Shown here: positions 25,694-39,594 of the stretch, piece after piece
How the letters are laid out: each line of letters starts with the position of its first letter
Position numbering within the stretch: the stretch's first letter is position 1
Source: Auanema rhodensis
Lineage: Eukaryota > Nematoda > Chromadorea > Rhabditida > Rhabditidae
Length of the DNA stretch: 64,000 bases
Direction: 5' to 3'
Assembly (NCBI GenBank): GCA_964057225.1
Contig: OZ059897.1
Location: forward strand, 21,514,001 to 21,578,000
Translations under genes and position numbers: made by a program
Notes under the pieces: model-generated
What the model was told of the DNA's origin: nothing
The model's database searches: none
What the model saw: only the letters and a program-made list of their open reading frames with translations

Positions 25694-27100
25694 GATGTGC
25701 ACTTGGTATGTAACTCGCTTCACGTGAAAGATAAAGAGATTCGGTTTTCAAAATTAGATTCCCCATGTCCATATTAGTCTAAAAACAAATTTTTATTGAT
25801 ATTGGTTCATGGTAACCATGACTTTGAAATTTACGTGAACTTTAATTTATGCTAATTAAATGTACACGTGATGTGCACTTGGTATGTAACTCGCTTCACG
25901 TGAAAGATAAAGAGATGCGGTTTTCAAAATTATATTCCCCATGTCCATATTAGTCTAAAAACAAATTTTTATTGATATTGGTGCATGGTAACCATGACTT
26001 TGAAATTTACGTGAACTTTAATTTATGCTAATTAAATGTACACGTGATGTGCACTTGGTATATAACTCGCTTCACGTGAAAGATAAAGAGATTCGGTTTT
26101 CAAAATTAGATTCCCCATGTCCATATTAGTCTAAAAACAAATTTTTATTGATATTGGTGCATGGTAACCATGACTTTGAAATTTACGTGAACTTTAATTT
26201 ATGCTAATTAAATGTACACGTGATGTGCACTTGGTATGTAACTCGCTTCACGTGAAAGATAAAGAGATTCGGTTTTCAAAATTAGATTCCCCATGTCCAT
26301 ATTAGTCTAAAAACAAATTTTTATTGATATTGGTTCATGGTAACCATGACTTTGAAATTTACGTGAACTTTAATTTATGCTAATTAAATGTACACGTGAT
26401 GTGCACTTGGTATGTAACTCGCTTCACGTGAAAGATAAAGAGATGCGGTTTTCAAAATTAGATTCCCCATGTCCATATTAGTCTAAAAACAAATTTTTAT
26501 TGATATTGGTGCATGGTAACCATGACTTTGAAATTTACGTGAACTTTAATTTATGCTAATTAAATGTACACGTGATGTGCACTTGGTATGTAACTCGCTT
26601 CACGTGAAAGATAAAGAGATGCTGTTTTCAAAATTAGATTCCCCATGTCCATATTATTCTAAAAACAAATTTTTATTGATATTGGTTCATGGTAACCATG
26701 ACTTTGAAATTTACGTGAACTTTAATTTGTGCTAATTAAATGTACACGTGATGTGCACTTGGTATGTAACTCGCTTCACGTGAAAGATAAAGAGATGCGG
26801 TTTTCAAAATTATATTCCCCATGTCCATATTAGTCTAAAAACAAATTTTTATTGATATTGGTGCATGGTAACCATGACTTTGAAATTTACGTGAACTTTA
26901 ATTTGTGCTAATTAAATGTACACGTGATGTGCACTTGGTATGTAACTCGCTTCACGTGAAAGATAAAGAGATTCGGTTTTCAAAATTAGATTCCCCATGT
27001 CCATATTAGTCTAAAAACAAATTTTTTTGATATTGGTGCATGGTAACCAAGACTTTGAAATTTACGTGAACTTTAATTTATGCTAATTAAATGTACACGT
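25694..27100 (+). repeat. Eight monomers joining the 5-mer and 12-mer units
   Basis: The order is T48; T64; A17; T48; plain; T50/T84 ending with G156; T64 with G156; then T48 with the A102 deletion and A126. It looks like a piece of the 9-mer unit joined to the tail of the 5-mer unit. The T50/T84 monomer ending in GTGCTAATT (near 26728) is a new combination of alleles and marks the likely joining point. Confidence 0.7.
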
Positions 27101-30100
27101 GATGTGCACTTGGTATGTAACTCGCTTCACGTGAAAGATGAAGAGATGCGGTTTTCAAAATTAGATTCCCCATGTCCATATTAGTCTAAAAACAAATTTT
27201 TATTGATATTGGTGCATGGTAACCATGACTTTGAAATTTACGTGAACTTTAATTTATGCTAATTAAATGTACACGTGATGTGCACTTGGTATGTAACTCG
27301 CTTCACGTGAAAGATAAAGAGATGCGGTTTTCAAAATTAGATTCCCCATGTCCATATTAGTCTAAAAACAAATTTTTATTGATATTGGTGCATGGTAACC
27401 ATGACTTTGAAATTTACGTGAACTTTAATTTATGCTAATTAAATGTACACGTGATGTGCACTTGGTATGTAACTCGCTTCACGTGAAAGATGAAGAGGTG
27501 CGGTTTTCAAAATTAGATTCCCCATGTCCATATTAGTCTAAAAACAAATTTTTATTGATATTGGTTCATGGTAACCATGACTTTGAAATTTACGTGAACT
27601 TTAATTTATGCTAATTAAATGTACACGTGATGTGCACTTGGTATGTAACTCGCTTCACGTGAAAAATAAAGAGATGCGGTTTTCAAAATTAGATTCCCCA
27701 TGTCCATATTAGTCTAAAAACAAATTTTTATTGATATTGGTTCATGGTAACCATGACTTTGAAATTTACGTGAACTTTAATTTATGCTAATTAAATGTAC
27801 ACGTGATGTGCACTTGGTATGTAACTCGCTTCACGTGAAAGATAAAGAGATGCTGTTTTCAAAATTAGATTCCCCATGTCCATATTATTCTAAAAACAAA
27901 TTTTTATTGATATTGGTTCATGGTAACCATGACTTTGAAATTTACGTGAACTTTAATTTATGCTAATTAAATGTACACGTGATGTGCACTTGGTATGTAA
28001 CTCGCTTCACGTGAAAAATAAAGAGATGCGGTTTTCAAAATTAGATTCCCCATGTCCATATTAGTCTAAAAACAAATTTTTATTGATATTGGTTCATGGT
28101 AACCATGACTTTGAAATTTACGTGAACTTTAATTTATGCTAATTAAATGTACACGTGATGTGCACTTGGTATGTAACTCGCTTCACGTGAAAGATAAAGA
28201 GATTCGGTTTTCAAAATTAGATTCCCCATGTCCATATTAGTCTAAAAACAAATTTTTATTGATATTGGTGCATGGTAACCATGACTTTGAAATTTACGTG
28301 AACTTTAATTTATGCTAATTAAATGTACACGTGATGTGCACTTGGTATGTAACTCGCTTCACGTGAAAGATAAAGAGATGCGGGTTTCAAAATTATATTC
28401 CCCATGTCCATATTAGTCTAACAACAAATTTTTATTGATATTGGTGCATGGTAACCATGACTTTGAAATTTACGTGAACTTTAATTTGTGCTAATTAAAT
28501 GTACACGTGATGTGCACTTGGTATGTAACTCGCTTCACGTGAAAGATAAAGAGATTCGGTTTTCAAAATTAGATAACCCATGTCCATATTAGTCTAAAAA
28601 CAAATTTTTATTGATATTGGTGCATGGTAACCATGACTTTGAAATTTACGTGAACTTTAATTTATGCTAATTAAATGTACACGTGATGTGCACTTGGTAT
28701 GTAACTCGCTTCACGTGAAAGATAAAGAGATGCGGTTTTCAAAATTATATTCCCCATGTCCATATTAGTCTAAAAACAAATTTTTATTGATATTGGTGCA
28801 TGGTAACCATGACTTTGAAATTTACGTGAACTTTAATTTGTGCTAATTAAATGTACACGTGATGTGCACTTGGTATGTAACTCGCTTCACGTGAAAGATA
28901 AAGAGATTCGGTTTTCAAAATTAGATTCCCCATGTCCATATTAGTCTAAAAACAAATTTTTTTGATATTGGTGCATGGTAACCAAGACTTTGAAATTTAC
29001 GTGAACTTTAATTTATGCTAATTAAATGTACACGTGATGTGCACTTGGTATGTAACTCGCTTCACGTGAAAGATAAAGAGATTCGGTTTTCAAAATTAGA
29101 TTCCCCATGTCCATATTAGTCTAAAAACAAATTTTTTTGATATTGGTGCATGGTAACCAAGACTTTGAAATTTACGTGAACTTTAATTTATGCTAATTAA
29201 ATGTACACGTGATGTGCACTTGGTATGTAACTCGCTTCACGTGAAAGATGAAGAGATGCGGTTTTCAAAATTAGATTCCCCATGTCCATATTAGTCTAAA
29301 AACAAATTTTTATTGATATTGGTGCATGGTAACCATGACTTTGAAATTTACGTGAACTTTAATTTATGCTAATTAAATGTACACGTGATGTGCACTTGGT
29401 ATGTAACTCGCTTCACGTGAAAGATAAAGAGATGCGGTTTTCAAAATTAGATTCCCCATGTCCATATTAGTCTAAAAACAAATTTTTATTGATATTGGTG
29501 CATGGTAACCATGACTTTGAAATTTACGTGAACTTTAATTTATGCTAATTAAATGTACACGTGATGTGCACTTGGTATGTAACTCGCTTCACGTGAAAGA
29601 TGAAGAGGTGCGGTTTTCAAAATTAGATTCCCCATGTCCATATTAGTCTAAAAACAAATTTTTATTGATATTGGTTCATGGTAACCATGACTTTGAAATT
29701 TACGTGAACTTTAATTTATGCTAATTAAATGTACACGTGATGTGCACTTGGTATGTAACTCGCTTCACGTGAAAGATAAAGAGATTCGGTTTTCAAAATT
29801 AGATTCCCCATGTCCATATTAGTCTAAAAACAAATTTTTATTGATATTGGTGCATGGTAACCATGACTTTGAAATTTACGTGAACTTTAATTTATGCTAA
29901 TTAAATGTACACGTGATGTGCACTTGGTATGTAACTCGCTTCACGTGAAAGATAAAGAGATGCTGTTTTCAAAATTAGATTCCCCATGTCCATATTATTC
30001 TAAAAACAAATTTTTATTGATATTGGTTCATGGTAACCATGACTTTGAAATTTACGTGAACTTTAATTTATGCTAATTAAATGTACACGTGATGTGCACT

Positions 30101-30470
30101 TGGTATGTAACTCGCTTCACGTGAAAAATAAAGAGATGCGGTTTTCAAAATTAGATTCCCCATGTCCATATTAGTCTGAAAACAAATTTTTATTGATATT
30201 GGTTCATGGTAACCATGACTTTGAAATTTACGTGAACTTTAATTTATGCTAATTAAATGTACACGTGATGTGCACTTGGTATGTAACTCGCTTCACGTGA
30301 AAGATAAAGAGATTCGGTTTTCAAAATTAGATTCCCCATGTCCATATTAGTCTAAAAACAAATTTTTATTGATATTGGTGCATGGTAACCATGACTTTGA
30401 AATTTACGTGAACTTTAATTTATGCTAATTAAATGTACACGTGATGTGCACTTGGTATGTAACTCGCTTC
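27101..30470 (+). repeat. 12-mer higher-order repeat (2110 bp period), one full copy and a partial second
   Basis: The full copy is 27101-29210 and the partial second starts at 29211. Order: G40; plain; G40/G46; A37; T50/T84; A37; T48; T64 with C90; T48 with AA66-67; T64; then two monomers in a row with the A102 deletion and A126 (near 28960 and 29130). The period is 2110 rather than 2112 because of those two one-base deletions. The second copy has T48/G114 in place of the fourth monomer, a TCTGAAAAC change near 30178, and stops matching when the 15-mer region begins. Confidence 0.8.
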
Positions 30471-30528
30471 ACGTGAAAGATAAAGAGATGCGGTTTTCAA
30501 AATTAGATTCCCCATGTCCATATTAGTC

Positions 30529-33168
30529 TAAAAACAAATTTTTATTGATATTGGTTCATGGTAACCATGACTTTGAAATTTACGTGAACTTTAATTTATG
30601 CTAATTAAATGTACACGTGATGTGCACTTGGTATGTAACTCGCTTCACGTGAAAGATAAAGAGATGCGGTTTTCAAAATTAGATTCCCCATGTCCATATT
30701 AGTCTAAAAACAAATTTTTATTGATATTGGTTCATGGTAACCATGACTTTGAAATTTACGTGAACTTTAATTTATGCTAATTAAATGTACACGTGATGTG
30801 CACTTGGTATGTAACTCGCTTCACGTGAAAGATAAAGAGATGCGGTTTTCAAAATTAGATTCCCCATGTCCATATTAGTCTAAAAACAAATTTTTATTGA
30901 TATTGGTTCATGGTAACCATGACTTTGAAATTTACGTGAACTTTAATTTATGCTAATTAAATGTACACGTGATGTGCACTTGGTATGTAACTCGCTTCAC
31001 GTGAAAGATAAAGAGATTCGGTTTTCAAAATTAGATTCCCCATGTCCATATTAGTCTAAAAACAAATTTTTATTGATATTGGTGCATGGTAACCATGACT
31101 TTGAAATTTACGTGAACTTTAATTTATGCTAATTAAATGTACACGTGATGTGCACTTGGTATGTAACTCGCTTCACGTGAAAGATAAAGAGATGCGGTTT
31201 TCAAAATTAGATTCCCCATGTCCATATTAGTCTAAAAACAAATTTTTATTGATATTGGTTCATGGTAACCATGACTTTGAAATTTACGTGAACTTTAATT
31301 TATGCTAATTAAATGTACACGTGATGTGCACTTGGTATGTAACTCGCTTCACGTGAAAGATAAAGAGATGCGGTTTTCAAAATTATATTCCCCATGTCCA
31401 TATTAGTCTAAAAACAAATTTTTATTGATATTGGTTCATGGTAACCATGACTTTGAAATTTACGTGAACTTTAATTTATGCTAATTAAATGTACACGTGA
31501 TGTGCACTTGGTATGTAACTCGCTTCACGTGAAAGATAAAGAGATGCGGTTTTCAAAATTAGATTCCCCATGTCCATATTAGTCTAAAAACAAATTTTTA
31601 TTGATATTGGTTCATGGTAACCATGACTTTGAAATTTACGTGAACTTTAATTTATGCTAATTAAATGTACACGTGATGTGCACTTGGTATGTAACTCGCT
31701 CCACGTGAAAGATAAAGAGATGCGGTTTTCAAAATTAGATTCCCCATGTCCATATTAGTTTAAAAACAAATTTTTATTGATATTGGTTCATGGTAACCAT
31801 GACTTTGAAATTTACGTGAACTTTAATTTATGCTAATTAAATGTACACGTGATGTGCACTTGGTATGTAACTCGCTTCACGTGAAAGATAAAGAGATGCG
31901 GTTTTTAAAATTAGATTCCCCATGTCCATATTAGTCTAAAAACAAATTTTTATTGATATTGGTGCATGGTAACCATGACTTTGAAATTTACGTGAACTTT
32001 AATTTATACTAATTAAATGTACACGTGATGTGCACTTGGTATGTAACTCGCTTCACGTAAAAAATAAAGAGATGCGGTTCTCAAAATTAGATTCCCCATG
32101 TCCATATTAGTCTAAAAACAAATTTTTATTGATATTGGTTCATGGTAACCATGACTTTGTAATTTACGTGAACTTTAATTTATGCTAATTAAATGTACAC
32201 GTGATGTGCACTTGGTATGTAACTCGCTTCACGTGAAAGATAAAGAGATTCGGTTTTCAAAATTAGATTCCCCATGTCCATATTAGTCTAAAAACAAATT
32301 TTTATTGATATTGGTGCATGGTAACCATGACTTTGAAATTTACGTGAACTTTAATTTATGCTAATTAAATGTACACGTGATGTGCACTTGGTATGTAACT
32401 CGCTTCACGTGAAAGATAAAGAGATGCGGTTTTCAAAATTATATTCCCCATGTCCATATTAGTCTAAAAGCAAATTTTTATTGATATAGGTGCATGGTAA
32501 CCATGACTTTGAAATTTACGTGAACTTTAATTTGTGCTAATTAAATGTACACGTGATGTGCACTTGGTATGTAACTCGCTTCACGTGAAAGATAAAGAGA
32601 TTCGGTTTTCAAAATTAGATTCCCCATGTCCATATTAGTCTAAAAACAAATTTTTATTGATATTGGTGCATGGTAACCATGACTTTGAAATTTACGTGAA
32701 CTTTAATTTATGCTAATTAAATGTACACGTGATGTGCACTTGGTATGTAACTCGCTTCACGTGAAAGATAAAGAGATGCGGTTTTCAAAATTAGATTCCC
32801 CATGTCCATATTAGTCAAAAAACAAATTTTTATTGATATTGGTTCATGGTAACCATGACTTTGAAATTTACGTGAACTTTAATTTATGCTAATTAAATGT
32901 ACACGTGATGTGCACTTGGTATGTAACTCGCTTCACGTGAAAGATAAAGAGATGCGGTTTTCAAAATTAGATTCCCCATGTCCATATTAGTCTAAAAACA
33001 AATTTTTATTGATATTGGTTCATGGTAACCATGACTTTGAAATTTACGTGAACTTTAATTTATGCTAATTAAATGTACACGTGATGTGCACTTGGTATGT
33101 AACTCGCTTCACGTGAAAGACAAAGAGATGCGGTTTTCAAAATTAGATTCCCCATGTCCATATTAGTT
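30529..33168 (+). repeat. 15-mer higher-order repeat, copy 1 (2640 bp)
   Basis: Every position I compared matches the sequence 2640 bp downstream, including rare private alleles: T64 near 31384; C27 near 31700 with a TAGTTTAAAA change; AATTTATACT near 32004; GGTTCTC near 32078 with A33/A37; TTTGTAATTT near 32158; GATATAGG and CTAAAAGC near 32470-32490; and GTCAAAAAAC near 32815. The match begins after 33168 in the downstream copy. Just before that point, the monomer with GACAAAG and AGTTTAAA (near 33120-33170) differs from its counterpart near 30480-30530. Confidence 0.9.
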
Positions 33169-35944
33169 TAAAAACAAATTTTTATTGATATTGGTTCATG
33201 GTAACCATGACTTTGAAATTTACGTGAACTTTAATTTATGCTAATTAAATGTACACGTGATGTGCACTTGGTATGTAACTCGCTTCACGTGAAAGATAAA
33301 GAGATGCGGTTTTCAAAATTAGATTCCCCATGTCCATATTAGTCTAAAAACAAATTTTTATTGATATTGGTTCATGGTAACCATGACTTTGAAATTTACG
33401 TGAACTTTAATTTATGCTAATTAAATGTACACGTGATGTGCACTTGGTATGTAACTCGCTTCACGTGAAAGATAAAGAGATGCGGTTTTCAAAATTAGAT
33501 TCCCCATGTCCATATTAGTCTAAAAACAAATTTTTATTGATATTGGTTCATGGTAACCATGACTTTGAAATTTACGTGAACTTTAATTTATGCTAATTAA
33601 ATGTACACGTGATGTGCACTTGGTATGTAACTCGCTTCACGTGAAAGATAAAGAGATTCGGTTTTCAAAATTAGATTCCCCATGTCCATATTAGTCTAAA
33701 AACAAATTTTTATTGATATTGGTGCATGGTAACCATGACTTTGAAATTTACGTGAACTTTAATTTATGCTAATTAAATGTACACGTGATGTGCACTTGGT
33801 ATGTAACTCGCTTCACGTGAAAGATAAAGAGATGCGGTTTTCAAAATTAGATTCCCCATGTCCATATTAGTCTAAAAACAAATTTTTATTGATATTGGTT
33901 CATGGTAACCATGACTTTGAAATTTACGTGAACTTTAATTTATGCTAATTAAATGTACACGTGATGTGCACTTGGTATGTAACTCGCTTCACGTGAAAGA
34001 TAAAGAGATGCGGTTTTCAAAATTATATTCCCCATGTCCATATTAGTCTAAAAACAAATTTTTATTGATATTGGTTCATGGTAACCATGACTTTGAAATT
34101 TACGTGAACTTTAATTTATGCTAATTAAATGTACACGTGATGTGCACTTGGTATGTAACTCGCTTCACGTGAAAGATAAAGAGATGCGGTTTTCAAAATT
34201 AGATTCCCCATGTCCATATTAGTCTAAAAACAAATTTTTATTGATATTGGTTCATGGTAACCATGACTTTGAAATTTACGTGAACTTTAATTTATGCTAA
34301 TTAAATGTACACGTGATGTGCACTTGGTATGTAACTCGCTCCACGTGAAAGATAAAGAGATGCGGTTTTCAAAATTAGATTCCCCATGTCCATATTAGTT
34401 TAAAAACAAATTTTTATTGATATTGGTTCATGGTAACCATGACTTTGAAATTTACGTGAACTTTAATTTATGCTAATTAAATGTACACGTGATGTGCACT
34501 TGGTATGTAACTCGCTTCACGTGAAAGATAAAGAGATGCGGTTTTTAAAATTAGATTCCCCATGTCCATATTAGTCTAAAAACAAATTTTTATTGATATT
34601 GGTGCATGGTAACCATGACTTTGAAATTTACGTGAACTTTAATTTATACTAATTAAATGTACACGTGATGTGCACTTGGTATGTAACTCGCTTCACGTAA
34701 AAAATAAAGAGATGCGGTTCTCAAAATTAGATTCCCCATGTCCATATTAGTCTAAAAACAAATTTTTATTGATATTGGTTCATGGTAACCATGACTTTGT
34801 AATTTACGTGAACTTTAATTTATGCTAATTAAATGTACACGTGATGTGCACTTGGTATGTAACTCGCTTCACGTGAAAGATAAAGAGATTCGGTTTTCAA
34901 AATTAGATTCCCCATGTCCATATTAGTCTAAAAACAAATTTTTATTGATATTGGTGCATGGTAACCATGACTTTGAAATTTACGTGAACTTTAATTTATG
35001 CTAATTAAATGTACACGTGATGTGCACTTGGTATGTAACTCGCTTCACGTGAAAGATAAAGAGATGCGGTTTTCAAAATTATATTCCCCATGTCCATATT
35101 AGTCTAAAAGCAAATTTTTATTGATATAGGTGCATGGTAACCATGACTTTGAAATTTACGTGAACTTTAATTTGTGCTAATTAAATGTACACGTGATGTG
35201 CACTTGGTATGTAACTCGCTTCACGTGAAAGATAAAGAGATTCGGTTTTCAAAATTAGATTCCCCATGTCCATATTAGTCTAAAAACAAATTTTTATTGA
35301 TATTGGTGCATGGTAACCATGACTTTGAAATTTACGTGAACTTTAATTTATGCTAATTAAATGTACACGTGATGTGCACTTGGTATGTAACTCGCTTCAC
35401 GTGAAAGATAAAGAGATGCGGTTTTCAAAATTAGATTCCCCATGTCCATATTAGTCAAAAAACAAATTTTTATTGATATTGGTTCATGGTAACCATGACT
35501 TTGAAATTTACGTGAACTTTAATTTATGCTAATTAAATGTACACGTGATGTGCACTTGGTATGTAACTCGCTTCACGTGAAAGATAAAGAGATGCGGTTT
35601 TCAAAATTAGATTCCCCATGTCCATATTAGTCTAAAAACAAATTTTTATTGATATTGGTTCATGGTAACCATGACTTTGAAATTTACGTGAACTTTAATT
35701 TATGCTAATTAAATGTACACGTGATGTGCACTTGGTATGTAACTCGCTTCACGTGAAAGACAAAGAGATGCGGTTTTCAAAATTAGATTCCCCATGTCCA
35801 TATTAGTTTAAAAACAAATTTTTATTGATATTGGTTCATGGTAACCATGACTTTGAAATTTACGTGAACTTTAATTTATGCTAATTAAATGTACACGTGA
35901 TGTGCACTTGGTATGTAACTCGCTTCACGTGAAAGATAAAGAGA
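33169..35944 (+). repeat. 15-mer higher-order repeat, copy 2 (2640 bp plus 136 bp)
   Basis: It repeats 30529-33168 with the same rare alleles at +2640 (near 34024, 34340, 34644, 34718, 34798, 35110-35130 and 35455). At its end it repeats the GACAAAG monomer near 35760. Periodicity is lost at about 35945, where T48 (GATTCGG) replaces GATGCGG. Because the shared alleles are rare elsewhere in the window, this is among the youngest duplications here. Confidence 0.9.
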
Positions 35945-37130
35945 TTCGGTTTTCAAAATTAGATTCCCCATGTCCATATTAGTCTAAAAACAAATTTTTA
36001 TTGATATTGGTGCATGGTAACCATGACTTTGAAATTTACGTGAACTTTAATTTATGCTAATTAAATGTACACGTGATGTGCACTTGTTATGTAACTCGCT
36101 TCACGTAAAAAATAAAGAGATGCGGTTTTCAAAATTAGATTCCCCATGCCCATATTAGTCTAAAAACAAATTTTTATTGATATTGGTTCATGGTAACCAT
36201 GACTTTGAAATTTACGTGAACTTTAATTTATGCTAATTAAATGTACACGTGATGTGCACTTGGTATGTAACTCGCTTCACGTGAAAGATAAAGAGATTCG
36301 GTTTTCAAAATTAGATTCCCCATGTCCATATTAGTCTAAAAACAAATTTTTATTGATATTGGTGCATGGTCACCATGACTTTGAAATTTACGTGAACTTT
36401 AATTTATGCTAATTAAATGTACACGTGATGTGCACTTGGTATGTAACTCGCTTCACGTGAAAGATAAAGAGATGCGGTTTTCAAAATTAGATTCCCCATG
36501 TCCATATTAGTCTAAAAACAAATTTTTATTGATATTGGTTCATGGTAACCATGACTTTGAAATTTACGTGAACTTTAATTTATGCTAATTAAATGTACAC
36601 GTGATGTGCACTTGGTATGTAACTCGCTTCACGTGAAAGATAAAGAGATGCGGTTTTCAAAATTAGATTCCCCATGTCCATATTAGTCTAAAAACAAATT
36701 TTTATTGATATTGGTTCATGGTAACCATGACTTTGAAATTTACGTGAACTTTAATTTATGCTAATTAAATGTACACGTGATGTGCACTTGGTATGTAACT
36801 CGCTTCACGTGAAAGATAAAGAGATGCGGTTTTCAAAATTAGATTCCCCATGTCCATATTAGTCTAAAAACAAATTTTTATTGATATTGGTTCATGGTAA
36901 CCATGACTTTGAAATTTACGTGAACTTTAATTTATGCTAATTAAATGTACACGTGATGTGCACTTGGTATGTAACTCGCTTCACGTGAAAGATAAAGAGA
37001 TGCGGTTTTCAAAATTAGATTCCCCATGTCCATATTAGTCTAAAAACAAATTTTTATTGATATTGGTTCATGGTAACCATGACTTTGAAATTTACGTGAA
37101 CTTTAATTTATGCTAATTAAATGTACACGT
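35945..37130 (+). repeat. Seven monomers of near-consensus type between two HOR blocks
   Basis: A T48/G114 monomer is followed by A33/A37, T48, and a run of near-identical GATGCGG/T114 monomers. Private changes are CTTGTTATG (near 36087), CATGCCC (near 36149) and ATGGTCACC (near 36367). The run of near-consensus copies resembles 30440-30960. No internal period is evident beyond the monomer. Confidence 0.75.
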
Positions 37131-39594
37131 GATGTGCACTTGGTATGTAACTCGCTTCACGTGAAAGATAAAGAGATGCGGTTTTCAAAATTAGATTCCC
37201 CATGTCCATATTAGTTTAAAAACAAATTGTTATTGATATTGGTTCATGGTAACCATGACTTTGAAATTTACGTGAACTTTAATTTATGCTAATTAAATGT
37301 ACACGTGATGTGCACTTGGTATGTAACTCGCTTCACGTGAAAGATAAAGAGATGCGGTTTTTAAAATTAGATTCCCCATGTCCATATTAGTCTAAAAACA
37401 AATTTTTATTGATATTGGTGCATGGTAACCATGACTTTGAAATTTACGTGAACTTTAATTTATGCTAATTAAATGTACACGTGATGTGCACTTGGTATGT
37501 AACTCGCTTCACGTGAAAGATAAAGAGATGCGGTTTTCAAAATTATATTCCCCATGTCCATATTAGTCTAAAAACAAATTTTTATTGATATTGGTGCATG
37601 GTAACCATGACTTTGAAATTTACGTGAACTTTAATTTGTGCTAATTAAATGTACACGTGATGTGCACTTGGTATGTAACTCGCTTCACGTGAAAGATAAA
37701 GAGATTCAGTTTTCAAAATTAGATTCCCCATGTCCATATTAGTCTAAAAACAAATTTTTATTGATATTGGTGCATGGTAACCATGACTTTGAAATTTACG
37801 TGAACTTAAATTTATGCTAATTAAATGTACACGTGATGTGCACTTGGTATGTAACTCGCTTCACGTGAAAGATAAAGAGATGCGGTTTTCAAAATTAGAT
37901 TCCCCATGTCCATATTAGTCTAAAAACAAATTTTTATCGATATTGGTTCATGGTAACCATGACTTTGAAATTTACGTGAACTTTAATTTATGCTAATTAA
38001 ATGTACACGTGATGTGCACTTGGTATGTAACTCGCTTCACGTGAAAGATAAAGAGATGCGGTTTTCAAAATTATATTCCCCATGTCCATATTAGTCTAAA
38101 AACAAATTTTTATTGATATTGGTGCATGGTAACCATGACTTTGAAATTTACGTGAACTTTAATTTGTGCTAATTAAATGTACACGTGATGTGCACTTGGT
38201 ATGTAACTCGCTTCACGTGAAAGATAAAGAGATGCGGTTTTCAAAATTAGATTCCCCATGTCCATATTAGTCTAAAAACAAATTTTTATTGATATTGGTT
38301 CATGGTAACCATGACTTTGAAATTTACGTGAACTTTAATTTATGCTAATTAAATGTACACGTGATGTGCACTTGGTATGTAACTCGCTTCACGTGAAAGA
38401 TAAAGAGATGCGGTTTTTAAAATTAGATTCCCCATGTCCATATTAGTTTAAAAACAAATTGTTATTGATATTGGTTCATGGTAACCATGACTTTGAAATT
38501 TACGTGAACTTTAATTTATGCTAATTAAATGTACACGTGATGTGCACTTGGTATGTAACTCGCTTCACGTGAAAGATAAAGAGATGCGGTTTTTAAAATT
38601 AGATTCCCCATGTCCATATTAGTCTAAAAACAAATTTTTATTGATATTGGTGCATGGTAACCATGACTTTGAAATTTACGTGAACTTTAATTTATGCTAA
38701 TTAAATGTACACGTGATGTGCACTTGGTATGTAACTCGCTTCACGTGAAAGATAAAGAGATGCGGTTCTCAAAATTATATTCCCCATGTCCATATTAGTC
38801 TAAAAACAAATTTTTATTGATATTGGTGCATGGTAACCATGACTTTGAAATTTACGTGAACTTTAATTTGTGCTAATTAAATGTACACGTGATGTGCACT
38901 TGGTATGTAACTCGCTTCACGTGAAAGATAAAGAGATTCGGTTTTCAAAATTAGATTCCCCATGTCCATATTAGTCTAAAAACAAATTTTTATTGATATT
39001 GGTGCATGGTAACCATGACTTTGAAATTTACGTGAACTTAAATTTATGCTAATTAAATGTACACGTGATGTGCACTTGGTATGTAACTCGCTTCACGTGA
39101 AAGATAAAGAGATGCGGTTTTCAAAATTAGATTCCCCATGTCCATATTAGTCTAAAAACAAATTTTTATCGATATTGGTTCATGGTAACCATGACTTTGA
39201 AATTTACGTGAACTTTAATTTATGCTAATTAAATGTACACGTGATGTGCACTTGGTATGTAACTCGCTTCACGTGAAAGATAAAGAGATGCGGTTTTCAA
39301 AATTATATTCCCCATGTCCATATTAGTCTAAAAACAAATTTTTATTGATATTGGTGCATGGTAACCATGACTTTGAAATTTACGTGAACTTTAATTTGTG
39401 CTAATTAAATGTACACGTGATGTGCACTTGGTATGTAACTCGCTTCACGTGAAAGATAAAGAGATGCGGTTTTCAAAATTAGATTCCCCATGTCCATATT
39501 AGTCTAAAAACAAATTTTTATTGATATTGGTTCATGGTAACCATGACTTTGAAATTTACGTGAACTTTAATTTATGCTAATTAAATGTACACGT
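37131..39594 (+). repeat. 7-mer higher-order repeat doublet (1232 bp period)
   Basis: Copies are 37131-38362 and 38363-39594. Order: T86 with G99 (AGTTTAAA, AATTGTTATT); T56; T64 with G156; T48 with A150 (GAACTTAAATTT); C104 (TTTATCGATATT); T64 with G156; plain with T114. Matching pairs 1232 bp apart include G99 at 37229/38461, A150 near 37808/39040 and C104 near 37938/39170. Copy 1 alone has GATTCAG (near 37707). Copy 2 alone has T56 in its first monomer and GGTTCTC in its fourth. Confidence 0.87.

Noticed and set aside
16990-29135. T7 homopolymer copies as sequencing errors
   Set aside because: The one-base loss is always paired with the A126 change 24 bases away and recurs in duplicated units, so it is a true allele rather than a random homopolymer error.
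18283-30076. Nine nearly identical 60-codon open frames at about 18283, 19690, 20922, 22506, 23914, 24794, 26553, 27784 and 29894
   Set aside because: Each starts and ends at the same place in successive monomers (183 bp = one monomer plus 7). They exist only because T84 turns the usual TAG at 82-84 into TAT. Monomers without that change are closed, 176 is not a multiple of three, and there is no sign of a promoter or coding bias. They are satellite by-products.
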